From: Botryosphaeria dothidea
Taxonomy: Eukaryota > Ascomycota > Dothideomycetes > Botryosphaeriales > Botryosphaeriaceae
Length of the DNA: 64,000 nt
Reading direction: 5' to 3'
NCBI GenBank assembly: GCA_011503125.2
Contig: WWBZ02000082.1
Coordinates: forward strand, 1,674,001 to 1,738,000
Shown: positions 10,778-20,816 of the stretch, piece after piece
Layout: each line of letters begins with the position of its first letter
Position numbering within the stretch: position 1 is the stretch's first letter
Notes under the pieces: model-generated
Seen by the model: only the letters and a program-made list of their open reading frames with translations
Database searches by the model: none
What the model was told of the DNA's origin: nothing
Position numbers and translations under genes: made by a program

Positions 10778-12479
10778 TTACAACTTCTCCTTGAGACCCT
10801 GCTTCAGTCTCCTCTCAACGGCGTCGAGGTAGCCGTTGGTGGTGACATACGCATCCCTGTCCTTCTTACCGCAAGCAAGCGCCAGGTCCTTAGTCATGAT
10901 ACCATCAATGTCGACGGTGTCAACGCAGGCCTTCTCAAGCGCCTCGGCGAAGGCAACAACCTCAGGGGTACCATCAAGCTCTCCGCGCTTGGCCAGACCA
11001 CGAGTCCAGGCGAAGATGGAAGCGATGGGGTTAGTGCTAGTCTCCTTGCCCTTCTGGTGCTCACGGAAGTGACGAGTGACTGTGCCGTGCGCGGCCTCCG
11101 ACTCAAACGTCTTGCCGTCAGGAGTGATCAGCACCGAAGTCATCAGGCCCAGACTGCCAAAGCCCTGAGCGACGATGTCAGACTGGACATCACCGTCATA
11201 GTCTAAGATTTTTGTCAATGCAAAATCCTTCCAAGTTTGACTCTTCAGGGCTCTCACTCTTCAGAGCGGCGACAAAGCCACCCTCGCTCTTGATCATCTG
11301 AGCGACCATGTCATCGATGAGACGGTGCTCGTACCATATGTTCTTAGCCTCAAACTCCGACTTGTACTCCTTCTCGTAGATCTCCTGGAAGACGTCCTTG
11401 AAGCGACCGTCGTACTTCTTCAAAATGGTGTTCTTGGTGCTCATGTACAGAGGCATCTTCTTGCCAAGTGCGTACTTGAAGCAGGCATGCGCGAAGCCAG
11501 AGATGGACTCGGTGGTGTTGTACTGGGTCTGGGCAACACCGCCACCGTTGGGAAAGTCGAAGACCTTGATGGTCTCGGGCTTGCCACCCTTAGGGGTGAA
11601 GACCATCTCAAGAGTGCCCTCCTCATCAATGACGCGGTCCTTGGCGCGGTATTGATCACCGAAGGCATGGCGACCAATGATGATCGGCTGCTTCCAGCCA
11701 GGTACAAGACGAGGAATGCGGGGGATAACAATGGGCTCACGGAACACGGTACCACCTAGGTGGTTCCTGATAGTGCCGTTGGGCGAAAGCCACATCTTCT
11801 TCAAGTTGAATTCCTTAACACGCGCCTCATCGGGGGTAATGGTGGCGCACTTCACGCCGACGGAGTACTTCTTGATAGCCTCAGCAGCGTCAAGCGTGAC
11901 CTGATCGTTGGTCTCATCACGGTACAGAATACCCTAATTCCTTATCAGCAACCCTTCACTGCCATTATATTTCCACTATACGCACCAAGTCGTAGTACTT
12001 GAGGTCGATGTCGAGGTAACTTTGAAGTGGTCAGACACTGCTTCAAGTTGTCGTGGGGGGTTAATTGGTACTCACGGGTGGATGAACTGTGTTGCGCATT
12101 ATCATTAGCATTCTTATAACTCTGCAAGCTAATTGGCGGGCCGTACCTTGTCCTTGATAGTTTGCCAGATGATCCTGGTCATCTCGTCACCATCTAGCTC
12201 GACCACCGGATTCTTGACCTGAATCTTCTTGGCGGTCGCCATGGTTCTCCTCTGGCCTGCGATACCTAGGGCAACGGGGGCGGCAAAGTTGGTCTGGCTG
12301 ACGGAGAAGAGAGCAGAGGCAAGGCGCGAGCTCGGTGCGGCACTGATAGCGGACTTGGCAGCGGAACGAGCGGTGCTGAGGGAAGAGAAAGCCCTGGGAA
12401 CGGTGGAGTAGCGGGTAGTAGGAGCAGCGCAGCGAAGAGCCCTGGTGGCAGTGGCGGTAGAAAAGGTGGAGGGGCGCAT
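10778..12479 (-). CDS. idpA: NADP-dependent isocitrate dehydrogenase, mitochondrial/cytosolic
   Basis: Five exons (12479-12147, 12086-12076, 12019-11986, 11933-11258, 11202-10778) give 492 residues. Residues 1-79 are rich in Arg/Ser/Ala/Thr with no acidic residue, a mitochondrial presequence. A second ATG at codon 80 (12242-12240) opens a normal cytosolic-form N-terminus, [20 protein letters not shown]. Family landmarks follow: [41 protein letters not shown], and [19 protein letters not shown]. The enzyme oxidises isocitrate to 2-oxoglutarate with NADPH production. The second and third exons are 11 and 34 nt. The C-terminus Glu-Lys-Leu is not a standard peroxisomal signal. Confidence 0.96.
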
Positions 12480-13331
12480 GATGGGCTACAAAATAGGGCG
12501 ATGACGGAGGAACGGCGGCTTTTTCAGGTAACCCGGATTAGGACTCGAAGCACGCTGCAGTGACACGCAGCGCGGAGCAGATAGCGGCAGATGAGCGGGA
12601 TCAGGCCTCGGGAAAGGCTCCAAGACGTGGGATGAGGCGCTGATGTCGGCTTGCGCAAGAGGTACCTAGCGCGGTCGAGCGGCGGGGAGAGGCAATTGGC
12701 CGAGGTAGGACTGCGGCTAAACAGAGCTCTGGGAGTGGTCACTGCGGATTGTTCGCCGACGACCGACGCGAGGGAGGGAGGATAAAGAATGCACGGCGCT
12801 TGGTGTTTTTGACTGAGTGACGCATCTCCAAGCTGCGCGATACAAAAATGTTTAAGCTTTCGACCTTCTTCCGATCCCGGAGCTGTCCAGAGCCGCAGGT
12901 CGGCGGATGTGTCCGCGCCCTCCGCTTCCGCACTGCTCTCCGCCCTCGGCCTGATCCGCCCCGACGGCCTTTGAAATCGCCGGCCGGACAGGCGACGCCT
13001 GAACCATCCTCGTCTTGTTATCAGAAGATATCAGCCATCTCGTTTCAAACAGTCATCTCTTTTGGTCTCAAAAGCTCCATTACGCACTTACGCACTTCAA
13101 GTTCGCGCGCGACCATGTGCAGCTTTTCAATCCATCACGGAACAGTCAACTACCTTCCGTCAACAAGCTCCGCGGGAAGCCGTTGCCACGTTCGTCGCCG
13201 AATTTTTGATGTCGCACACAAAAGCGAAACTCAAAATATCATGACAATACATAAAGCTAGATTAACAAAGAACTAACAGGACTTGACCGCTCTTTCTCAT
13301 TCATCTCCTCGTTATTCATTCTCATCAACGC
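12480..13331. other. Intergenic, 850 bp
   Basis: Promoter of the leftward isocitrate dehydrogenase gene, then the 3' flank of the leftward reductase gene, with AT content rising after 13200. Frames at 12848-13276 have no recognisable content. Confidence 0.4.
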
Positions 13332-14238
13332 TCAGGAGGTTGCCATGTGCGCTCCCCCGCTGACATGGATAGTCTGGCCAGTGAGCCACTGCGCTTCCGG
13401 GCTTGAAAGCAGTGCAACTACGCCGGCCACGTCCTCAGGTAATCCGACCCTTCCCAGTGGACTTGAGCCAGATATCCTAGCATCAATTTCTTCAATGGTC
13501 ATTTTGTCGCCCCCTGGAATGTATTCTTTTGCAGCAACGGCGTACATGTCACTCTTCACGCCACCAGGCGCAACGGCATTGACGGTGATATTCCGTGGAC
13601 CAAAATCCCAGGCAAGGCACTTCACCATGCCTGTGACTGCCGCTTTAGATGCGCTGTAGATTGCATGGCGCGGAGTACCCTGCGGCATGTCAGTGACACT
13701 GCTCGAAACAGCAGGAAAAATTGGAAGAGTACCATGACGGCCGATACGCTTGACATCAGAATCAGCCTTCCGCCCTTTTCCAGGTATTTGTGCGCCTGTT
13801 GTGCAACGAAGTACTGCGCTTTGACATTGACCGCAAAAATCTTGTCAATCTCTTCACCCCTGACCTCTTCCAGGGAGCCGAAGTGCTCGATTCCGGAGTT
13901 GCTCATGACGATATCAACTTTTCCGAGCTCTTTTTTCGCGGTCTCGAAAAGCCGAGCAAGGCCATCTTGGCTTGACACGTCGGCCTTCACGCTGAGAGAA
14001 CGAACGCCGTGCTCATCACGTGCTTTGGCTGCGACACTCTCAGCGGCCTCGGCAGAAGAATGGTAGTTGATGACGACGTCCGCGCCGTGAGATGCTAACT
14101 TCAAAGCAATCGCAGCTCCGATTCCACGGCTGGAGCCGGTGACTATCCCAATGTGATGAGAATGAAGTATCAGATCGTAGAATTGTAGAGAGCCTTACCA
14201 ATGGCTACTTTGCCAGTCAAATCCTTGTTTTGCGCCAT
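13332..14238 (-). CDS. Short-chain dehydrogenase/reductase, versicolorin/naphthol reductase type
   Basis: Three exons (14238-14199, 14142-13733, 13679-13332) give 265 residues. The first splice rebuilds the NADPH-binding motif TGSSRGIG at residues 15-22. NSG follows at 95-97, the catalytic Ser at 144/145, Tyr158 and Lys162 (YSASK), and a C-terminal VSGGAHM. NAVAPGGVKSDMY and the EYIPGG phrase after it are characteristic of the tri/tetrahydroxynaphthalene and versicolorin reductases, which reduce aromatic polyketides. No polyketide synthase or scytalone dehydratase is nearby, so a role in melanin is not shown. The nearest alternative is a general 3-oxoacyl-type reductase. A TATA-like box lies about 95 bp upstream. 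Confidence 0.88.
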
Positions 14239-14329
14239 CTTGAATGGCAAGAGAGTTTCGCTGTCAGAGCCGCGAGGAATGTTGTGCTTTGCGAGTAGAG
14301 ACAATCTCCAGAGCAGGAATTATCTGCAG

Positions 14330-14337
14330 TATTTATA
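14330..14337 (-). promoter_or_regulatory. TATA-like box of the reductase gene
   Basis: TATAAATA on the minus strand, about 92-99 bp before the start codon at 14238, a usual distance for a fungal core promoter. Assigned by sequence and position only. Confidence 0.4.
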
Positions 14338-15075
14338 CATCATACACTTGCAGTTAAAAGCGGGTTTTCACTATTGGTTTCGCGCTTGAGGGGTTCGGTC
14401 TCGCTCAACATCGGTCCCACGGTCTCCGAAAGCGCGAAAGGGCGACACGCTCTTAACACTCCACTAAGTCCTTGCACTAGCTTGAATTCACGCTCATATA
14501 CTGAAGTTACTTAGTGAGAACTTTGATGGAAAATGAGCTCAATCACCTCCGTTATCTGTTATTGGATAGTATATTAGCTTAGTCATTCATTCTGAGACGT
14601 CTTGGGGATTAACACCACGAGCGCCTCGGCAGACAAGCAATCAAGTCATTCATTCATCGATTCCGACCGATCAAGCGCAAATTCCATCAAACTTTAATGC
14701 TACTGGCGACCTTGCTCATGGATATGTCATGGATGCTAAGCCTAAGATCCATGTTGCTGACGGTATAAGCGCGGTAGAGCCAATTCGCCTCATTTTTGGA
14801 GAATTCAAAAACATGGAATCGATTGTCTTATGTATTCCTTCTTTCAAGGTTGTACGACGCCTTATCAAGAGAACTGGTTGGAATTCTCGATAATTTGGAT
14901 GTACTGTTGTTTCTGTTGAAAATGTAAGCGGGTGGCCGTGAAAAGCAGTTCATACTTATAGTTATCAATCTTCCAAAATCTAGCGATAAGGAGACGAGAT
15001 ATCGGGGTGAAAGATACCACAGCCGGAACCATCTGCTCCGCAGTAAACTCGTTTCTACACCAGACCTCGAAACAT

Positions 15076-15081
15076 CACGTG
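15076..15081. promoter_or_regulatory. CACGTG E-box upstream of phoD
   Basis: A palindromic CACGTG about 650 bp before the phoD start. This is the core bound by Pho4/NUC-1-type bHLH factors, which turn on phosphatase genes in phosphate starvation. One six-base site occurs often by chance, so regulation is inference. Confidence 0.25.
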
Positions 15082-15727
15082 AGAAGACGGATCTTTGAGG
15101 AAGAGGGAGAGAAGGGACTTAACTAGTAATAGGGCGAGCATTATTCGCTCATTATATTTATCATTGATCTACTAGTTTCGTAAACACCAAGAGAAGGTGA
15201 CGCTTACCAATAAAGCGGCTGGAGAGAGCGGGGCCGAGACTTGCGACCATAGCAGCGGGGTGACGTAGCCTGACACCGGCCCTGTGAGCAATCGTGTCCA
15301 AGAACTCGCCAACGTGCTCTTCCCCGCGCAGACAATCTCCGCTTCTCCCGCGGTCCAATTGTGCACTGATCGCATCGGCTACAACGAGCGTGCTCTCCTC
15401 TTCTGTACGATTGGCTTCGCATTCGCGTCCCAGCTGCTTCGGCTCGTTGGTCCGCAGCTCGTAGACAAAGAGCCAACGGCCATCTACGCCTCTTGCTCAT
15501 AATCCATGCCGACAACCGCCAAGCATGCCTAATCTCTGTCTTCTCATTCGCTCGTCCCTGGCTCGAGCGCTGGACCTGTCAGTCGCGACTCCGCCCAGAT
15601 CCTTGTTCGACTTGCGCCGTGTTTCTAGGTGTAGCTTTGACGCCAGCTACAAAAGTTGGCCGAGCCGCTGAGCCCTCCCTCGTCATCCTTCAGGCACGTT
15701 GCACAGGGTTTTTTGATTCAGGGCACC

Positions 15728-18241
15728 ATGAGGCTCAACATACTCGTTCTTCTCAGCTCAATTGGCGCCGCATCAGCCGGATATGCTGCCAACTTGAACT
15801 ACGACTCTCCCTCTGCTCATCATCCTTTCTTGGGGATATCGTTGTACAAGGTCGTTCGTCGCCATGACCAGACCATCAGATCAATCGACGCATCGTCTCT
15901 GAACTTCACGCACGGTGTCGCCTCGGGAGATCCGTATGCCAATTCTGTGATTCTGTGGACGCGTTGTTCTCCAGAGTATGATAGTGACAAGAGCAATAGT
16001 AAGACGAATAATCCTGGAGCAATCGGCGCGTTGATTACTGACGAACCTGATAGTCACGGTGTCCGGAACGGTGCCATTGTTCAATCATGATACCCAGGAA
16101 TACGGTTCGCATGTTCTCCGCAAGCTTACCCCACCACAATGGCTAACGAAATGACTAGTGCGCGTTTCCACCGCTCCGGTGTGCGTGAATTACAATGTGG
16201 CATCAGACAGAGAGATGAAGAAAATTGTCAAGTCTGGCCAGGCTTACACGTCCTCGGATATTGACTACACCATCAAGGTGAGAGACGCGATTTTGTCGGT
16301 TGGTCTGCCAATCTCACAGTGTGCAGGTTGAGGCGACTGGTCTGCAGCCTTTCACGCAATACTACTATCAATTCATAGTTTGTGACTCCGAGAACGCCAG
16401 CCCGGTCGGTCGCACCAAGACCGCTCCAGCGCCCAACGAAGATGTGTCCGAAGTCTCGGTCGCTGTGTACAGCTGCTCAAACTATCCCTTCGGCTTCTTC
16501 AATGCTTTTGGAAACCCAGCGCGCAAGGATTCTGTGGACTACGTTCTGCATTTGGGGGACTTCATCTACGAATATGCCGAAGGTGCATACGGCTGGGGTT
16601 GGTCCATTGACCGAATTACGCAGCCCAACAAGGAAATCCGCACGCTTTATGACTACCGCAAAAGACATGCTTCCTACCGCGCTGATTCAGATTCCATTCT
16701 AAGCTTTGCAAGCTATGCTTGGATCCCAGTCTGGGATGATCACGGTAAGTGCCCGAGAGGGATAGGTTGAAAGGCCCTGCAGCTTGCCCCTTGTGAAGAG
16801 TAGAATTACTCATCTGGACTTGATGGTGATTAGTCTTTTTAGACATTATCATCCGGATGAATGCTTCAACCACTCATGCGTATAGCTCTAGTTGTCCCAA
16901 CACTTTTGAGAACTAAGCAGCATGTTTTTCGGAAGTACTAGAAAGGCTGACAAGTTAATCCAGAGGTTGGAGACAACACGTGGCGTGACGGCATGGCAGC
17001 CCAGAATAATACGGAAGATTCCTTCATTCAAGATGAGATTGAGTATGGCGGTGCCGGCATTGCCTTTGACCAACGCAAGATGAATGCCGTGCGCGCGGTG
17101 GGTGGTCCCTTGCGGGAGATCAACGGAACTCAGCTGATGGGAGCCGAATAGTATTTCGAATGGATGCCTATTCGACAAGTTGAAATGGACGACAATCTCC
17201 GTATATGGCGTTCATTTTCAATTGGTAATTTGGTCGACATTATCATGCTCGACACCCGGCAGTATGACAGATCTGTCACCGATCTCTACTGGAATACCGA
17301 ATATATCCACGAAATCCAGAACGATGCAGGAAGATCGTTGATGGGTAGCCGGCAGGAGAATTGGTAAGAACTACTTTTCCGAGTGCAACGCTCAAGCTAA
17401 TCTCCGCAGGTTCTACAACCAGCTTTCGAAATCGAAAGCGCGCGGAGCCGCGTGGCGCTTGATCGGATCACAGATTCTCTTTTCGCGCATGAACCAATCA
17501 ACTACTGGTGGTGTTGATGACCCTGTACGTGATTTCCTCTGAGATATGAGAATCACCGAGTGCTAACTTCAGTTTCGTTGAACAGTACAACATGGATGCC
17601 TGGGATGGGTATCAGGCCAACCGAAACCGCACCTTTCAGCATTTTTACAACAACAATATTACGAACAACATTATGATGGCTGGAGACAGCCACATGTCCT
17701 GGGTCTCTGATCTCGTGTGGTTGGGTGAGCATGATTACGACGCGGAAACGGGAGCAGGATCCATCGGTGTTGAATTTGCAGGCTCAGCTGTCAGCAGCCC
17801 GTGTCCGCGTGGCCAGAACATCACGATAGACAAAGCCAACGAGGAGAGTGCTGCTCTCGTGGCTGGAAATCGGGAGCTTCTGTGGCAGGATGTGTATTAC
17901 CGTGGATATTACGAGCTGACGGTTGGGTAAGCGCTCTGCCATTTCCCAACGAAATATTGTGAGCTGACATGTCATTCCGAAACAGTCAAGATGCGGTTCA
18001 GGCTCGTTATTATGGAGTGCCTACGGTGGTGCAGCGGACGCCGTACGAGGTCAGCTTGGCGAATTTCACAGTTGAACGTGATGCCAACGCCGTCAAGCGA
18101 CCAATCGCGGGTGGAATTGTTGAAAGCGGCGCGGTGAAGGGCGGGCGTGTAGTGCAGACCAATTTGACCTATGATACGGCAACGGGACAGTATCAGGTGC
18201 ACAATCTGTCGACGTTTGGCTATAACCAGACGGTTGTGTAG
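15728..18241 (+). CDS. phoD: Secreted alkaline phosphatase, PhoD family
   Basis: Nine exons: 15728-15998, 16054-16104, 16159-16277, 16327-16744, 16964-17097, 17152-17363, 17410-17524, 17586-17926, 17986-18241, giving 638 residues. A signal peptide covers about 1-18. PhoD landmarks follow: FTHGVASGDPYANSVILWTR, a Fn-like N domain with VTVSGTVPL, then metal ligands in HLGDFIYEY, WDDHEVGDN and MAGDSHMSW. The enzyme is a metallophosphoesterase acting on phosphomono- and diesters outside the cell. Exon 2 is 51 nt and its donor is the weak GTTCGC; it is kept because it restores the conserved VTVSGTVPLFNHDTQEY strand. Intron 4 (16745-16963, 219 nt) is about four times the others and carries a repeat fragment. 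Neighbours do not suggest an operon-like unit. Confidence 0.9.
16795..16880 (+). repeat. Core copy of an inverted-repeat element inside phoD intron 4
   Basis: The left arm at 16798-16819 matches 19 of 22 bases of the left inner arm at 48238-48259 (GAGTGGAAGTATTCATCTGG). The right arm at about 16850-16875 reads CATCCGGATGAATGCTTC, the inverse. The loop between arms is about 31 nt, against 27 and 32 nt in the two fuller copies. The outer arms seen at the other two sites are not recognisable here. Confidence 0.6.
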
Positions 18242-20816
18242 CTGTTTTCTTGTAGATAACTTATTGTTTTGAGCAGCGGAGGATCCTGGTCGACGGATTT
18301 TCGGCCAGCAGGGTCGAAGAAAATGATGCCATTCCTTTGTCTATCTTCTCAGATCGTGTGCCGGATAGGGTAATGATGTTGGACGGATGTCTCTCCGAAC
18401 CCTCGTCTACTGAACCGACTAACTGGGCCAACACGTTTCTCATCACATGGCCAGGAGTCTCCCTGGTAACAGCGAGATGGTGTCTACGTGCATCTGGATT
18501 CCAGCCGGAATGACTCGGCTGGCGCTAGATCGTGAGTTAATCTTGCGTGCAGATGTCCCTTGCATGATCGTCTGGAACAGTGGGTACGATCTTCTTTCTC
18601 CTCTCGGCAGTGGTCACCAGCAGGGTGGTGGATGTCAGCTCTTGAACAATGCCAGATGAGACAGCTGTGGAAGATGCAGCAAGACAGAATCGAGATGTCT
18701 TCGATCCGCTCAAGTCTACAGATGCAGATTTTCATGCCGCGATGCGAGCAGATGCGGCGGCATGGCCAAGCTATGGTGGCCTCTTGGCGACAAGTACCGG
18801 CGCAGCTTGTCGACGTCTTGGAAGACGAGCTTGTCAACACGACGTCGTGGCCGTCTCTTTCGATCAATCAGATCCATCAATGGAATTCTTTCATCACCTC
18901 GGCCTATTCGTGAGCTGTTCGCAGCCATCGGCGGCCATGCCCTGGATGTCTGGCCCTCACCTGCGTCATGATCTGGCTGATCTGCCGACAGCCGCGATGG
19001 CTAACGAGCATCGTAAAGACCTTATCTTCTTCACATGTGCAGGTATCCGGGGAAGGGAAAGATACGGAATGCCGGTTCCGGCGTTTCAACCGGGGAAGGC
19101 AAGGCGTTGGCGTTGCCGGTGGCTCCCTTCCCTCCCGCGATGCCGCGCGCTAGAATTCTTCGCTTCTGCTGGAGCCAAACACCTTCCGGGCCAGGGGGCC
19201 TGGCATTTTCGTGCCCACGAGCTAGCCGACATGCCGCGGAGCCTGATTGGCATGGCCGAGAGCGAAGAGCGGACGTGACCTGGGACTGGATCGCGCAGGG
19301 CCAGAGCGGACGGCAAATCGGCATGGCCGATGCGTGGCCTGGGGTAACACGGGGATGGCTTTGTGGGAGTCGGGTGGCAGGTGGTGGAGTGACACGGCGG
19401 GGGCGCGGTGGCTCCTGCACGTCCAAATCCTGGCGGCTGAAAATTCTGCCTTTCGACTCGGCCTCAGTCGGCCATGCTCAGGCAGGCCGTCTCTGTGACT
19501 CTGCGCTGACACGGCCGTGGTGTTGTCACGGCAGCCTGGTAAGCAAAACGAAGCCACCGCCTTTTTCCCCGCGGAAAACGAGCCCAGACATGCATCCTGC
19601 AAGCGGGCATCCCTTAGGGCCAAACCTTTTTTCTTGTCCGGCCGCCTTCCACGCCGAGCCCAGCACAAGCCAATGCTTTGCATCCACCAAGCCTCCGACC
19701 ACCCCGTCTTGCAATCTCGTCCGGCCGTCCTGCGCGCCGCCTGCCAGAATCCGGCACCAACCCTCGTCAGCGCGTGTTTTGTTGCACGGCTGGTCATTGT
19801 CATATTACCCCACCTCCGGACAAAAGGGGTCGTTTTGACCGTCTGATGTACTCGATGCTCTTCCCGTAGAGGCATGGCAATGACCTGAGGTTCTTCTGGG
19901 ATCAAAACGTTCTTTCGTTCATATCAGCTATGTTTCTAATCAGTACTGGCTAAGTATTAAACCTAATATAGCACATCTCGCCTTTTCAAGAGGGCTTGAG
20001 CCTCAATATGACATCTTCCAAAACGACAGGCCAATACACCCCATGCATTACGACGGTTATGTGCCTTGGCACTGTCTCCTTCCCCCGCGAAAATCACTCA
20101 TTACAGCTGACGCAGCAAGACGTGCCCTCCAGCCCTCGTGACTCGTGAGGCCGCGTGATAGGATATCCGTGCCGCTTGCATGCCGTTGGAAATGGCGATT
20201 CCGCGCGCCGTGGCGGTCTGGGCACCGTCTCCTCTGCACGCTCAAGCCATGGAGAGCAAAATGGGGGAGTGGGGCAAAAGCGCTGCAGCGGAGTGGGTGA
20301 CGAGTAATGCGAGCATCCTCTTTCTCGGAAAAAGGAACCAAGCATTCGCCGCGCCTCTCGTTCCTTCTATCAAGGCCTTCAAATTGGAGTCTTGTGCCGC
20401 CTTGTCAGATCGGCCAAGCCTCATGCCTCAACTTCCTTCCGTCTTGTTCTACACCTCTCACTCAGCTCTTGCCCACGGACTCTCTTGGCAAGGCGGAATA
20501 CGCTGCACCAAGTCTTCAGCCCGCTGGCCTTGCTATAATACATCTGTGCGGAGTGGGCCCGTTTCCCCTCCGTTCGCCCTCCCACCACTGAGAGCGGGGC
20601 CCCGTCTGTTTTCCTGCTGGTGAGTGGCCACGGCATTACCAATTCCGGCAATGGCTTCAATAACGCCGATCACCGGGATCGAGTTTCAGTTATGCTGTCG
20701 AACTGCTCTCTGTTCTTGTTATTTATTGCGCGTGCCGTCCGTGAGCTGACTTTGTTTTGGGCCGTAGGGTACTCTGAGCCGCACACTCTGTCTTGTCAAG
20801 GCACTGCCACTCAATC
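18242..20816. other. Intergenic, 2.6 kb, GC-rich
   Basis: Downstream flank of phoD and upstream region of the sugar transporter gene. Long frames occur on both strands at 18480-19905 (up to 267 codons), but they overlap, are rich in Arg/Pro/Trp/Cys and resemble no protein. A mildly AT-rich patch lies at 19900-20050. No gene is called. Confidence 0.45.

Larger units (their letters stand above)
14239..15727. other. Divergent intergenic region, 1.5 kb
   Basis: It separates the leftward reductase gene and the rightward phoD gene. The part 14450-15200 is AT-richer than its surroundings and holds no coding frame. The part 15200-15720 is GC-richer with only short frames, and probably holds the phoD promoter and leader. 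Confidence 0.45.

Noticed and set aside
17128..17151. In-frame stop within phoD, suggesting a pseudogene
   Set aside because: The stop is inside an intron (17098-17151, donor GTGGGT, acceptor ATAG); splicing gives the family sequence NAVRAYFEWMPIR.
19035..19905. Long overlapping frames on both strands (267 codons plus, 227 codons minus)
   Set aside because: Composition is Arg/Pro/Cys/Trp-rich, frames mirror each other in GC-rich DNA, and no domain is readable.
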